From: Zygnema circumcarinatum
Taxonomy: Eukaryota > Streptophyta > Zygnematophyceae > Zygnematales > Zygnemataceae
Length of the DNA stretch: 64,000 nt
Assembly: GCA_037447605.1 (NCBI GenBank)
Contig: CM074806.1
Span: forward strand, 2,162,801-2,226,800
Direction of reading: 5' to 3'
Numbering within the stretch: the stretch's first letter is position 1; the number at the start of each line of letters is the position of its first letter. A model generated the notes under the pieces. The model made no database searches. It was given only the letters and a program-made list of their open reading frames with translations, and was not told the origin of the DNA. Below, piece by piece: positions 10,763 through 21,036 of the stretch. The position numbers and the translations under genes were made by a program.

Positions 10763-13700
10763 TCAATAAGAACAGGAGGGGCCTTTGTCCAACAGTTCCA
10801 AAGGATCAGAAGAGCTCCTTGAGAGACAATTGCTGACCAGTATCCTGCTGCTGCCTGGCCTCATCCCACACATGGCCTGCATGTTCTCCTCAAAGACTTG
10901 TGGATGGCGAATGCTGCGTGAAACCACGTGCGCCCTCCTAGTTCGTGGACCCAAAATTGGCACTAAAAGGTTAATTAAGTGACATTCAGAGAGCTTCCCA
11001 ATCACTGCCAGGCGGCTCAACTTCGGACCAGCCGTTATCCTTGGAATACAGGGCTCGTCATTGGGGGTATTCCCGAGATCAAGATGAAGGCCTTGGAGCT
11101 GCGAACAACGGACAGTGATTGCTCGGCAGGTGGCAACCCCAGCAACGCCCAGAGTCAGCTTCTGCAGCCTGCAATAACCGATACAGAAGGTACGATCAGA
11201 GGACAACGTTGACAGAAAGCAAGTCCATTAGTCCTTCCAAGTGAATCTCGAACCGAGGTTGGATTTTTCAGAAGGCGAAAATGCATTTTGAAGCACCCGT
11301 GCCACAATCAAGCAACGGAATAGCATGCCAAGGAGAACCTGGTCAACTGCACAAAGCATGAGGTAAGAAGTGCACCTAGCAAAGAAATTACGCTGGACTA
11401 AAGTTCACAAAAAAATCAGCAGGGCTGCAGAGGCAGCAACAATGCCAGCTGCCAAGCAAGAGAGGCATAGGTGGCGGCTGGCACGAAGTGGAGCAAAGGC
11501 TTCTCAACGTCCAACCTCCATTCCATTGTGTGAAGAAGACTTTCAAACATAATCAATGCCAAAAAATAGCTATTGCGTAGTGAAAAGTGCTAAGGTGTGC
11601 AAAACGGAGAAACCAGGAACTTCTGAAGCAGCTTTTGAGTTCTCATCAGCAAGCCTGCCACTTTCATCAGATGAGTGCCCATCAAACATGCATCACACAT
11701 ACCTCGGGCATGAAATGATGACAGACTCCACAGCCACATCCCACAGGCGAAGCGTCTGCAGATTTGACCATTCCGGCCCGAAGACTAGCTGTCCCCAGCC
11801 ACCACCCACCCCGTTCTGAAGCTCCAGAGCAGGTGCCATTTGGCAGCACCTTGTTAGCTCGAGCTCACGTATGGACTGGCACGCAGCTCCTAACGACAGT
11901 GACGGCAGCATCACCGTCACCAAGGCCGGAGATGTCGAAGGCCATTGGGGCCTTTCCATAGTGTATGTCAACGAGGGGGGCAACTCTTGGGCGTCTGGCG
12001 CTGGAGATGAGGGGGCACCCCGTGGCAGAGACAATATCTCAATGTCGTTCGTTGAAAGCTGGGCATTTGCCACCAGCAGAGGACACATATTTAGGCCCTT
12101 GTGAACCCACCGAAAAGTCTGTAGATTTGGACAATTCAAGACTAGATTCAGCCGCGCTTCTGGCAGACTTCTTACGTCCCTGACTTCCTTATTCAAAGAT
12201 TTTCTATTGTCGTCGTAGCCTGCTTCTTCATTACACATATCCACATCTTCCATTGTCCTCACATTTTCACACAGTGCTTCTGAATGTATGCACCGAAGCC
12301 CACATTGATCTCCCTGAGCAGCCTCCTCCCCATGCTGTCCCCTCTCCTTCACCCTATCGACCAGAGAGGGCCACCTAGCCTCAGCCTCAACTATCCCATG
12401 TCTCAATTGCCTGTCGTCATTCGCCTTACTTCTCGCACTGGTAGTTCCTACACTTGTATCTACGTCCGCCTCTTCGTCACCCTTCATCCCAGTCCCAGTC
12501 ATCCCAGACATCCCAGTCATCTCTCTCGCATAGTGAGTGTAATCTGGTCTAATTTCACTTCTACATGCTCCTAAGGGACCTGCAGAATTGTAAGTGGTAT
12601 TATCGCTTTGTCCTACCTCCTTTCCGTCAACCGCAGACCCGCATACATCCTCAATGCGCAGAGTCTCTATGTGGTCTTGAGAGCTGTTCGCCCTCTTCCC
12701 CTCTTCATCAGAGACATTCAGCTTACTAGAAACAGGTGAAAATAACGATGACTCACGTGCCTTTCCACACTGCGTGGAGTTGTTGCTCCCCATATGCGTG
12801 AGGATGAACCTTGTCAGGCTCGGGCAATTCAAGTTCATATCTTGAATCCGCCCAGCCGCAAAGCAGAGGGTTACGTCCGTGAGTTGAGGACACTGCAAAT
12901 TGACATCCACCACGGTTTCCTCATCATCTCCCAAATTTTCCTCCTTTTCATCAGTGCTGTCATCTTCAATTCTCGTTTGGCTCTGGCTTTGCTCTTCTTC
13001 ACTCAGGTTCCCTCCAGCATCCCAAATTCTCTGCAGAGCAACGCTGGGGCTGTCCGATAAATTCCGTCTGTAATCAGACCAAAACTCCTGAATGCCCAGT
13101 TTGATTACACGTGCCTCCTCTGAGACTAACCATGGCTCTGTCCTAAGATGTGTCGACCTTCTATGATTCCATGCCATGAACCTACAGCCTGCAGACTCGC
13201 AACCATCGCAGAACATTTCTGCCGACTCGCAGGAATGACAGTCTTCATCTCTGTGCTTCGCCACTCTCCGACCAACCACTTTAACAATTAAATTTGATAG
13301 CCTCTTAAAGCGTGGCCCTAGCGCAAGGCAAAAAGTCACTTGCTTCCTGGTACCTGGTTTATCTTCAAAGCTCGGCTTTTTCTTTTGTGTCAATCGAGAG
13401 AAACTGTCCGGTCCTGGGTCACTCCTTGTAATTCTACTCATCAGCACGCCAGGATCCCGACTACCAGCTGCGACTGCCTTTTTTGCCTCAGTCTGAAGGT
13501 ACGGCCGCCAAGGAGGAAAAGACATTGGAACTATGCAGTTTTCATCTTCACAGCGCGGTTTACAGAGGACATCAGCAGACTGCCAGGAGCCTGACTGGTC
13601 GGAGGGACCTTCCCACTTCTCCACAGGCCCAATCATCCGAAGCTCCTCTAGACATGGACAGCCAGTTGCAATACCGTCTAAAGCTCCCAATGGATAAAAT

Positions 13701-16700
13701 CCTAAGTCTAGCCGCACCAAGCGGGGGCAATCCAGCCTGAAAAAGTTGCCTTTTGTGTGACCATTAACGTAGGAGGCACCAATCATGTCTCTTCTGCTGA
13801 CTGGTTTCGTATATCCACAGCTCAAACTGATTAATTGTGGGCAACAAATGTCTAAATACGAAAGTGGTGGACTGTTGCTGCTATGGCTTGAGGGCTCCCA
13901 TTCCACATCCCCGATCTTCAAAATACACAGATTTTGAAATGCTGGACCAAATGAGACTCTACCGTTTGCAACGTGCTTGACCTGCAAGCGTAAAAGGTTT
14001 GGACAGTTCGACCCAAGGCTGTGCGTGTCTAAAACTGCAAATGGAAGGCATAAATTCGTCAGAAGTGGGGCTTGGATACGAAAATGGATTGGATTCTCCA
14101 TCTTTTGCGAGCGTCCTCTAAAGTCAAGTTCTGTAATCCTAGGGCCCCATATGTCAACAGATGGAGGCGTGGCCTTCAGCCACGTATAGAATACAGTAAG
14201 GGACTCCAACTTGGGGCAAGCCACTTGAAAAGTTCGGCAAACATCTAAGCCGCCCACAGTTGCCTTTTTAAGATTCCTGAAATCCTTCCCCAAGGCCACA
14301 TGTCGCGACTTCTGGCAACAAACTTCTAAATCCTTCAAGTTTGGACAACCACGCCCAATAGCATCCAATGGCCCGGGGTCCAAACCTTGCAAGGAGAGAT
14401 GCTGTAATGACGGGCAATGGAAGCTGCACTTGGCACGATCAAGGCCATAATTTAGGACTTTCAGTGTGTCCAACAGAGGACAGTCAACAGCGAGCTCTTC
14501 AGTCAGTGACACGCCGAGCGTGACTTCAGCTCGTTTGAGCTTTGGACAGTTCAGGAAAACATGCTTTAACCCGTTGTTATCTTCCATACCTCCTCCTCCT
14601 AGATACAGTTCCTCCAGGTTTTGCCACGTGTCTCTAAAGTTAACTCGTTGAGGTGAATGCCTAAGGTGAACAGTGGAGAGGAGAGGGCACATCCTTGCCA
14701 TATGGTCGATACTCTCACAGTCGATCGGGATGTCGAGATCTAATCTGATAAGTTCAGGGCAGTGTAGCAAGAATTTTCTGCACTGAGTTAGAGAGCTGCC
14801 AACGATGCCACGGTGGAGCTTCAATCTGGTCAGCTTTGGAAAGGATAGTGAAGTATATTCGGGCACACGAAACCCTTCTACGTCAAGGGCTTGAAGCTGG
14901 CATCTGCAAAGTGGAGTTGAAAGACAGAGTCAAGGCTGTCAGAGACGCATCAAGGTATGATAAAAAACAGAACCTTCGCCGTCAACCCGTACAAAACATA
15001 TAATAAACATAAGGAGGTGTTTGCACATATGCAGAAAGCTATATTAAACAATTTATTTTCTTCTCTCGTTGCATCGACAGATTTCATCCACTTCAATCAT
15101 GCTGACTTGTTTTTCTTCATCACTTTTGCACTTACTCTGGGGCCCCCTCCATTTGCAACAATACCCCGGGCTCCACAAGCTCTTCTTCCTGGCCAAGCGT
15201 GTGGAATTGGGTGACCAGCTTCAACGTCTTGAGAGCAGGAAAGCTCTTAACCATTTGGTTAACAACTTTAACGACATTTTGAAACTCGAATACAAAGGAA
15301 CCCTCCAGATGCTCCAGCTTGCTGTGTCCTTCGAATAAGCCCGAGAAGAGCAGCCCTTCCACTCTGATGCTCCGAAGGTGTTGGCAGTTGTGTAGAATCA
15401 TGGCCACCCTGCTGGCCAGCAGACCCGCCGCCAGCAGTCGTGTGTGAGGATCCTCATCGTTAGCAGCACGTTGCTCATCCTCCACATCGTCCTCCACCCA
15501 CCCTTCCTCGCTGTCGCTATCGCTGGAACTCTCAGCTGCCCTATCCTCCTGTAAATCGCCTTGGATACTCTCAGCACATTCCCCGCCATTCTGCAAATGA
15601 CTCGAGGAATCGCTATCACCACATGTAGCTCTATTTCCCATCATCATACTTCCTTCTTGAACCCTCTCTCCTATATCGTTGGGACCGTCAAAAGTAAGCT
15701 CAATGCTAGTTCGCATATCCTGAATCTTGTCTATTTTCGGCTCAACACAATCTGCCAGACATGCTTCTGCAGGAGTTCCCGCCGCTGAATGTCTGCCAGG
15801 CCCGTCCTCTCCGAGGCTTAAAGGCTGATGACACTCTAAGTGGGAACCATTAAGTTCCAACCCCGTACTTGTTTGCGTCTGTTCAATCTCCTCTGCTGCA
15901 AGTGTCAGCGTGTCAAGTCCCTGAGTCTCTGCCACATGCACCTTCAGTTCCATTGGATAAACTTCGCTTGAGTGGCCTCCGAGAAACTCTTTACTGGATT
16001 TCAATTTCACCTCTCTTTCAATAGCTGCATTGGAGAAAACTTCCTCAGTGCTTTTCCCGACCATAACAGCCTCGTCCACATTCACGCGTGCCAAATCCCC
16101 CAATTCTCTAGGATTCTCTTCCGATGTGCATGCAAGTCCTTCATTTCCAGGCGCACCCTCAGCATAGTCTACTACTCGTTCATCCAATGAACCATTACGC
16201 CCTTCACATTCATTGCACCCCTCAGCAATCAAATCGCTTGTCAAGGTCCCTCTGCCCGCTACTGCTCCTTTCCCCGTAGTTTCCAAATTCATCTCCAGTT
16301 GCCGTCCACACTCCATCTCATTGCACACAATATTTTCCTCTCCGTGACGTTCACTAACATGGCCCTCGCTCCCTCCTGTCCGTCCTCCGATTCGCAATTC
16401 GACAAGTGGAGTCCTCAACCATGTCTCGAGATCCGATTCAATATTGTCATCGTCCAAATTCTCGCCCTCGTCGGCAACTTCGTCTTCTCCGTTGCCTTCC
16501 CAGTCGTCAATAATGCTATCCGACTGCCTCCTCGATGCATCAGACGGACCAGCTACACCAACATCTTGTCCTTCTTCCCACTGAGGCGCTCGCATCTCAT
16601 GCACTCGAGCACTCATCTCCTTCTCCAGCAAGCTCCACCTGATTTCCAACTTCTCCAGCAGGGGGCATCTTGTAGCAAGGTCGGTAACTAAGCTAACGGT

Positions 16701-18975
16701 ACACAAGCAATGCCTCCGAACATGCACCATTCCCAATGTTAGAGAAGTAAGCTTTGGACCCAAAAATGGGCTGAGCTGGCTGGCTAGTTTGCATGGCAGT
16801 CCCTCCCAACGGATTTCTGAACCCTGCCAGCTTGCTCTAGGTTCTGCCTCTGGAGTTGCGATTAGATCGTGACCTGTGATCATATTCCGCAATAAGCTCA
16901 TCTCTGTAGCAGCAAGGGCTTCCTGCATACAAAATACAGAAAATCGTCATTTTTTTGCAAACGTACGCTTGCCACACGAAGGAGAAAAGGAATCTGAATC
17001 AGATTGCAGGGACAAAGAAACAAGCTTACCTTTGAGGACTGCGAAGAGCCAAGCTCGGACAATATTTCGATAGAATTTCAACATTTGACGAACTGCGGCA
17101 CTCTAAAGCAAACCAAGGACTTCCAATTCTACCGCTCAGTTCTGATAATGGGCACTGGTGTTCCTTACCTGATGAACTGATTTGTCGACGTGGAATGGCG
17201 ATAAATCAGAGATAAGAACAATCTCGAACAATCTCTCCAAGCTACACTATTATCTCTGATTAACTCAGTTTCCCGAACTTGCATTCAGAACTGCATGCAC
17301 AAACGATGTGGAATGTAGGAGCTGCCATGGAGGTCTCACTGAATCAGGAGACGACAGGTGCATCACGGCTGCATTGGCCAAACTTTCTGGCAGAGCGCTG
17401 ACAAGATGCTTAATGGGAAGGTGGTTCTCGCCAATATTGTGGATCACCTTCACCTGCGAGATCAACAATTACAAAAACAGTAAGAAAGTACCAATCCAGA
17501 TCAGAGGCATGTACTTCTCGTTCATTCGGCATGCTCCAGCAATCTGCAAACGACACCTGATTCAGATACATTGCTAGAGAAAACAAACGGGCTGGTCATC
17601 GAATGGAAGGAAGTGATGTGCATACAATCCAAACGATCAATTAAAAGAATTCGCTGTCCTTAAAAGGTGTTCTCCTTTCTATTCCAACAGAGCGGGCCAT
17701 CGTCTGATAACTTCTAGAATACCAAAAATCTTGCCCCTACCTGCAAGGCTAACTTCCTGAGCCTCCTTGACGACAATGCCATCCTTGCCAAATCTTTCGC
17801 TTGCAAGTTGTTAAGAATCTCCAACAGCTGTAGGACAGAGGAATCAAGTCATTAGATGAAAAATGCTCGAACCAAAGGAGGACACGAACTGCACACTGGT
17901 CTGGAAATGTTTACAAATTGCGGAAGGAGCTAGTGGCTATTGACGTTGCGCCATACTATGTCTATCGTTTACGAACGATGACCTGCAATCTGTAAGTTGC
18001 ATATGGACAGAACAAAGATTGAATTAAGTCCTACTAGATATCTCCGGAGATCCTGATGCAGGGGGAAATGAAAGGACAGCAAACAAGGTTCGACGACATA
18101 GCATATCAGTTTTACAAACCATAACACATGCAACAACGAATCCTTAAAAAGGCCTCCCTATCAGTTTTACAAACCATAACACATGCAACAACGAATCCTT
18201 AAAAAGGCCTTCAAACTATGAAATCCACAACTTCAAGAACTGTACAAGTGACGTAGAGACTACAGGAGTTCCAAGCTACGCATTTCCATTTTGCAAGAAG
18301 ACTCAGCCGACGACAATGGTGATGGATGACCCTGACCGACAAGTGAGGCCAACAGGTGGTGTCAGACAATAATGGTTATCCGATGAAGACAGCTGGTTTA
18401 TACTACACACAGTTTGGCATGCTCACTCTATGTGTACTGGAAGACAATAACGCATTAAATGACTAGCTAAGCACAGGATGGGGACGCGCATGCAACCCTT
18501 CCCAACTTGCAATGCTGGATTACGGTCTAATGCACGGACTTTTCAAGCTCCTGTGGCGTTTATGCTGGCCAGAGAAACACGTTGGCCGAAAATGCCAAAA
18601 TCACGGTCATATATATATAAAGGTGGACCTTCCGGGACCAAATCTTGTAGGGTTCTGTAATACAGCAACCCTGAAAATAATCTAACCCCTAGAAGTAGGC
18701 CATCACGGATCCACTGTCAATACCTGCTCATCAGCAAGCCTTTCCAGCTGGCACTCTGCTTCAGGCCAACTCGAGGGTGCTCTTCTCTGCAGTTTTTGAG
18801 GAGGCCCGTTGCCAGGGGTTGCATTGCATGAATTCTCCTCGCCATTTGCTTCCAAGTTGCACGCGGTGTCGTCTAGAGCTTCACCAAGCATTTGAACTCC
18901 TTCAGGCTCCATCCCCTCGTTCCACCCCAAGCACTGCAGCACGGAATCTTCCATTCTATAAACCCTCGTAATCAC
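10763..18975 (-). CDS. Giant F-box/leucine-rich-repeat protein
   Basis: Probable substrate receptor of an SCF (SKP1-cullin-F-box) ubiquitin ligase. Exon 18975-18724 (start at 18975 or 18954) joins in phase to 17827-17741, which spells an F-box: LADEQ, then [20 protein letters not shown] and RRLRKLALQ. Exon 17453 onward ([18 protein letters not shown]) probably follows, but its donor and the short exon(s) near 17030-17180 are unresolved. Exon 16922-15136 (LRRs at both ends around an acidic, Ser/Glu-rich insertion of roughly 400 residues) joins 14903-11703 (phase 2 on both sides), which has many RNI-type repeats with CPxLxxL cores, a Cys-rich patch ([18 protein letters not shown]) and a second acidic insertion. 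This joins 11168 onward ([10 protein letters not shown]), open to 10763. Total is roughly 1900 residues, far above usual F-box/LRR proteins (400-950). The 3' end is uncertain. The closest type known to me is the FBL/AMN1-like class; no named ortholog is recognised. Confidence 0.7.
18104..18210. repeat. 55-bp tandem duplication in F-box gene intron
   Basis: Two copies with period 55, at 18104-18155 and 18159-18210, both running from TATCAGTTTTACAAACC to AAAAAGGCCT without a visible mismatch, joined by CCC. They lie in the first large intron (18723-17828). The identity implies a recent duplication. Confidence 0.9.
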
Positions 18976-19152
18976 CTCCCCCCCCCGCCCCCCCCAGTTT
19001 CAACAGCCCGCGCTCGAACGGGAGGCAGCCATTTCTTGAACCACCAAGACAGACTGCCTCCAAGCCCTGCCCTCGTCCTTGCCTGCTCGCCCCCTCGCTC
19101 CCTCCCTCCGCCGCGTGCAACAGCCAGAAGCAGCTTCCTGCACAACTGGCGT

Positions 19153-19214
19153 CCGTACCATGCTGTGCCGTACGACTTCGCGCTGCCGTACGATACGATC
19201 CCGCAGTGCCGTAC
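19153..19214. promoter_or_regulatory. CCGTAC cluster upstream of F-box gene
   Basis: Four CCGTAC words at 19153-19158, 19168-19173, 19186-19191 and 19209-19214. GTAC is the core bound by plant SBP/SPL-domain factors, and CCGTAC is their typical extended site. The cluster lies about 180-240 bp upstream of the F-box gene start. Function is inferred. Confidence 0.45.
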
Positions 19215-19301
19215 GGTCGGACGGACGGACGGATGGACGGCCGGGTCACGGACCGGGTTTGACTTTCAGGCCCGGGCCCATGCCATGATGAATGTTCTGA
19301 T

Positions 19302-19628
19302 CCCATCCCATCCAACATCCATCCATCCATCCACCCATCCATCCGTGAATCTATCCATCCATCCGTGAATCCATGATCTATCCATCCATCCATCCATCCA
19401 TCCATCCGTGAATCCATGATCTATCCATCCATCCATCCATCCGTGAATCCATGACCCATCCATCCATCCGTGAATCCATGATCTATCCATCCATCCATCC
19501 ATCCGTGAATCCATGACCCATCCATCCATCCGTGAATCCATGATCTATCCATCCATCCATCCATCCATCCGTGAATCCATGACCCATCCATCCATCCGTG
19601 AATCCATGATCTATCCATCCACCCATCC
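19302..19628. repeat. CCAT-based compound minisatellite
   Basis: Runs of CCAT alternate with CCGTGAATCCATGATCTAT and CCGTGAATCCATGACCCAT, giving a higher-order unit of about 60 bp repeated several times. All frames stay open on both strands only because the unit lacks stops, so the Trp/Met/Asp/Gly-rich frames here are not genes. Confidence 0.92.
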
Positions 19629-19746
19629 TCATTTCCTGAATCCTCCCGGCCCGCCCGCCTCGGCCCCCGGTGGCCACTGGCCACTGAATCACGCGGATAC
19701 CGTACCGGTATACGTCCTCTTTCGGGAGGGAAGATCGCCTTACGGT

Positions 19747-19768
19747 GTGCATGCATGCATGCATGCAT
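19747..19768. repeat. TGCATGCA run, copy 1
   Basis: Uninterrupted alternating (TGCA)n of 22 bases. A second run lies at 20462-20490 and the two flank about 700 bp of mostly AT-rich DNA. Alternating purine-pyrimidine DNA can adopt Z-form; CATGCA is also the plant RY-element core. Confidence 0.85.
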
Positions 19769-20790
19769 AAAAGCAATGCGAATCATGAGGCAATGACATG
19801 TTGGCGTTGGGGCAATACTTCTAGGAAGCGCTACCACAACCCCGACCCAAGGATGTGTGCTAAACGAAAAAAAAAAAAAAAATAGTCGTATATCTCTTAG
19901 AGTGTAACAACTAACAACACTCTAGTTTACTTTCTATGCGCTATAGCTGTAGAGAAAGGATCGTGAAGTGAAAAGAAACTGCTAGTTTGAAATTTTGTAT
20001 GATATTATCAAAAGGAAGGGAGAAAATAGAAAAGTACTTACCTCAGGAACTATCATTTCTTCTTGCTTACCTGTTCAATGCACACGGTACTTTTCCTAGA
20101 AAAATAATCGATAATAATCTTTAAATCGGACCCGCAGCTCCGCGATTACTCATTTGCCACTTTCCTCAAACTCAACGTAAAAACGAATGGACGCCGTTCT
20201 AGCACTGTGGTTTTGAATCAAGTTCGTATTCTTTGCGATGCGAGAAGCGTTAGCTGAGAACAAGTGTTGCTGGATAGCGAGGAGGATCGGAGGAGAGGGA
20301 GAATTGGGGAAAGTGAGAATTGCACAGGAGCGACGTGACTATGGGGGGAATGGAAATGGGAAAGCTGTGAGAAGGATACGAGAGAATGGACATTGAACTC
20401 ACGATGGCGATGCAGACAGAAAAGGAAAGAACAAGAAAGTGGTACGGACATGACGAGAGGTGTGCATGCATGCATGCATGCATGTGCATGCGGGGACGTC
20501 GCCGTTTCCCTGTCCGGGCCCTCCCTGTTGCACTCAGCTGGACGACGACTGGTCGGCACGGAACGCGAATGACGTGGCGCAAATCTGGCGGCTCTTCCTC
20601 GAAGCTTGCCGTACGTTTTGACCGTCGGATCGCGCGAAGCAGAACCGTCGGCGGTACGGCCATGAGCGCCAAATCCGGCGGGAGGTGCGGAGTTCGAACC
20701 GCCGCGCGTTCCGTAATCGCTTCGGACGGACGGGAAGGGCCGTCGCGAGGGCGGGGAAGGCCCTAAGGCCAGAGCTTGGGCCGCCGCGAG
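19769..20790. other. Intergenic, no gene seen
   Basis: AT-rich to about 20240, then increasingly GC-rich with CCGTAC at 20609-20614 and GTACGG at 20654-20659. Open frames on both strands at 20218-20913 are compositional. I see no gene. It separates the F-box gene (-) and the WD40 gene (+), so it probably holds upstream DNA of both. Confidence 0.5.
20462..20490. repeat. TGCATGCA run, copy 2
   Basis: Alternating TGCATGCATGCATGCATG followed by TGCATG, the same word as at 19747-19768. Confidence 0.85.
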
Positions 20791-20850
20791 CAGGGCAGGG
20801 CAGGGCAGGGCAGGGCAGGGCAGGGCAGGGCAGGGCAGGGCAGGGCAGGG
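20791..20850. repeat. CAGGG pentanucleotide array
   Basis: Twelve perfect copies of the pentamer CAGGG. The plus strand has evenly spaced GGG tracts, so G-quadruplex formation is possible. It abuts the telomere-like block and lies about 190 bp upstream of the RID3 homolog ATG. Confidence 0.95.
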
Positions 20851-20866
20851 AGGCTCTGGTGTACGT

Positions 20867-20957
20867 CCTAACCCTAACCCTAATCCTAATCCTAAACCTA
20901 ATCCGAACTCCAACCCTAATCCTAATCCCTCCTAGTCCTAATCCTAACCCTAATCCT
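20867..20957. repeat. Interstitial telomere-like repeats
   Basis: About 90 bases of degenerate CCTAACCC / CCTAATCC / CCTAAACC units. The base unit is CCCTAA or CCTAAT, so the G strand is TTAGGG-like rather than the usual plant TTTAGGG; a single CCTAAA unit is present. It ends 80 bp before the RID3 homolog start codon. Telomere-like boxes near start sites of ribosome-biogenesis genes are known in plants, but usually as AAACCCTA single copies. Confidence 0.88.
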
Positions 20958-21036
20958 CATGCTCGCTACCGTAGCGGAGGAGGGGTGCGCTTTCGCCTTG
21001 CACCTGTCATAAGTGATTTAGAGTGCCGTTGAAGCC

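Noticed and set aside
12284-13740. Plus-strand ORFs opposite the F-box/LRR exon
   Set aside because: Antisense shadows of the LRR coding sequence.
19266-19837. Minus-strand frames with Trp-Met-Asp-Gly and His-Gly-Phe-Thr-Asp repeats
   Set aside because: Translation of the CCAT minisatellite; no start context, codon bias or domain.
20791-20957. CAGGG and CCTAA arrays considered as CRISPR or a true chromosome end
   Set aside because: Simple tandem repeats without spacers, and unique genes continue on both sides, so neither a CRISPR array nor a telomere end.
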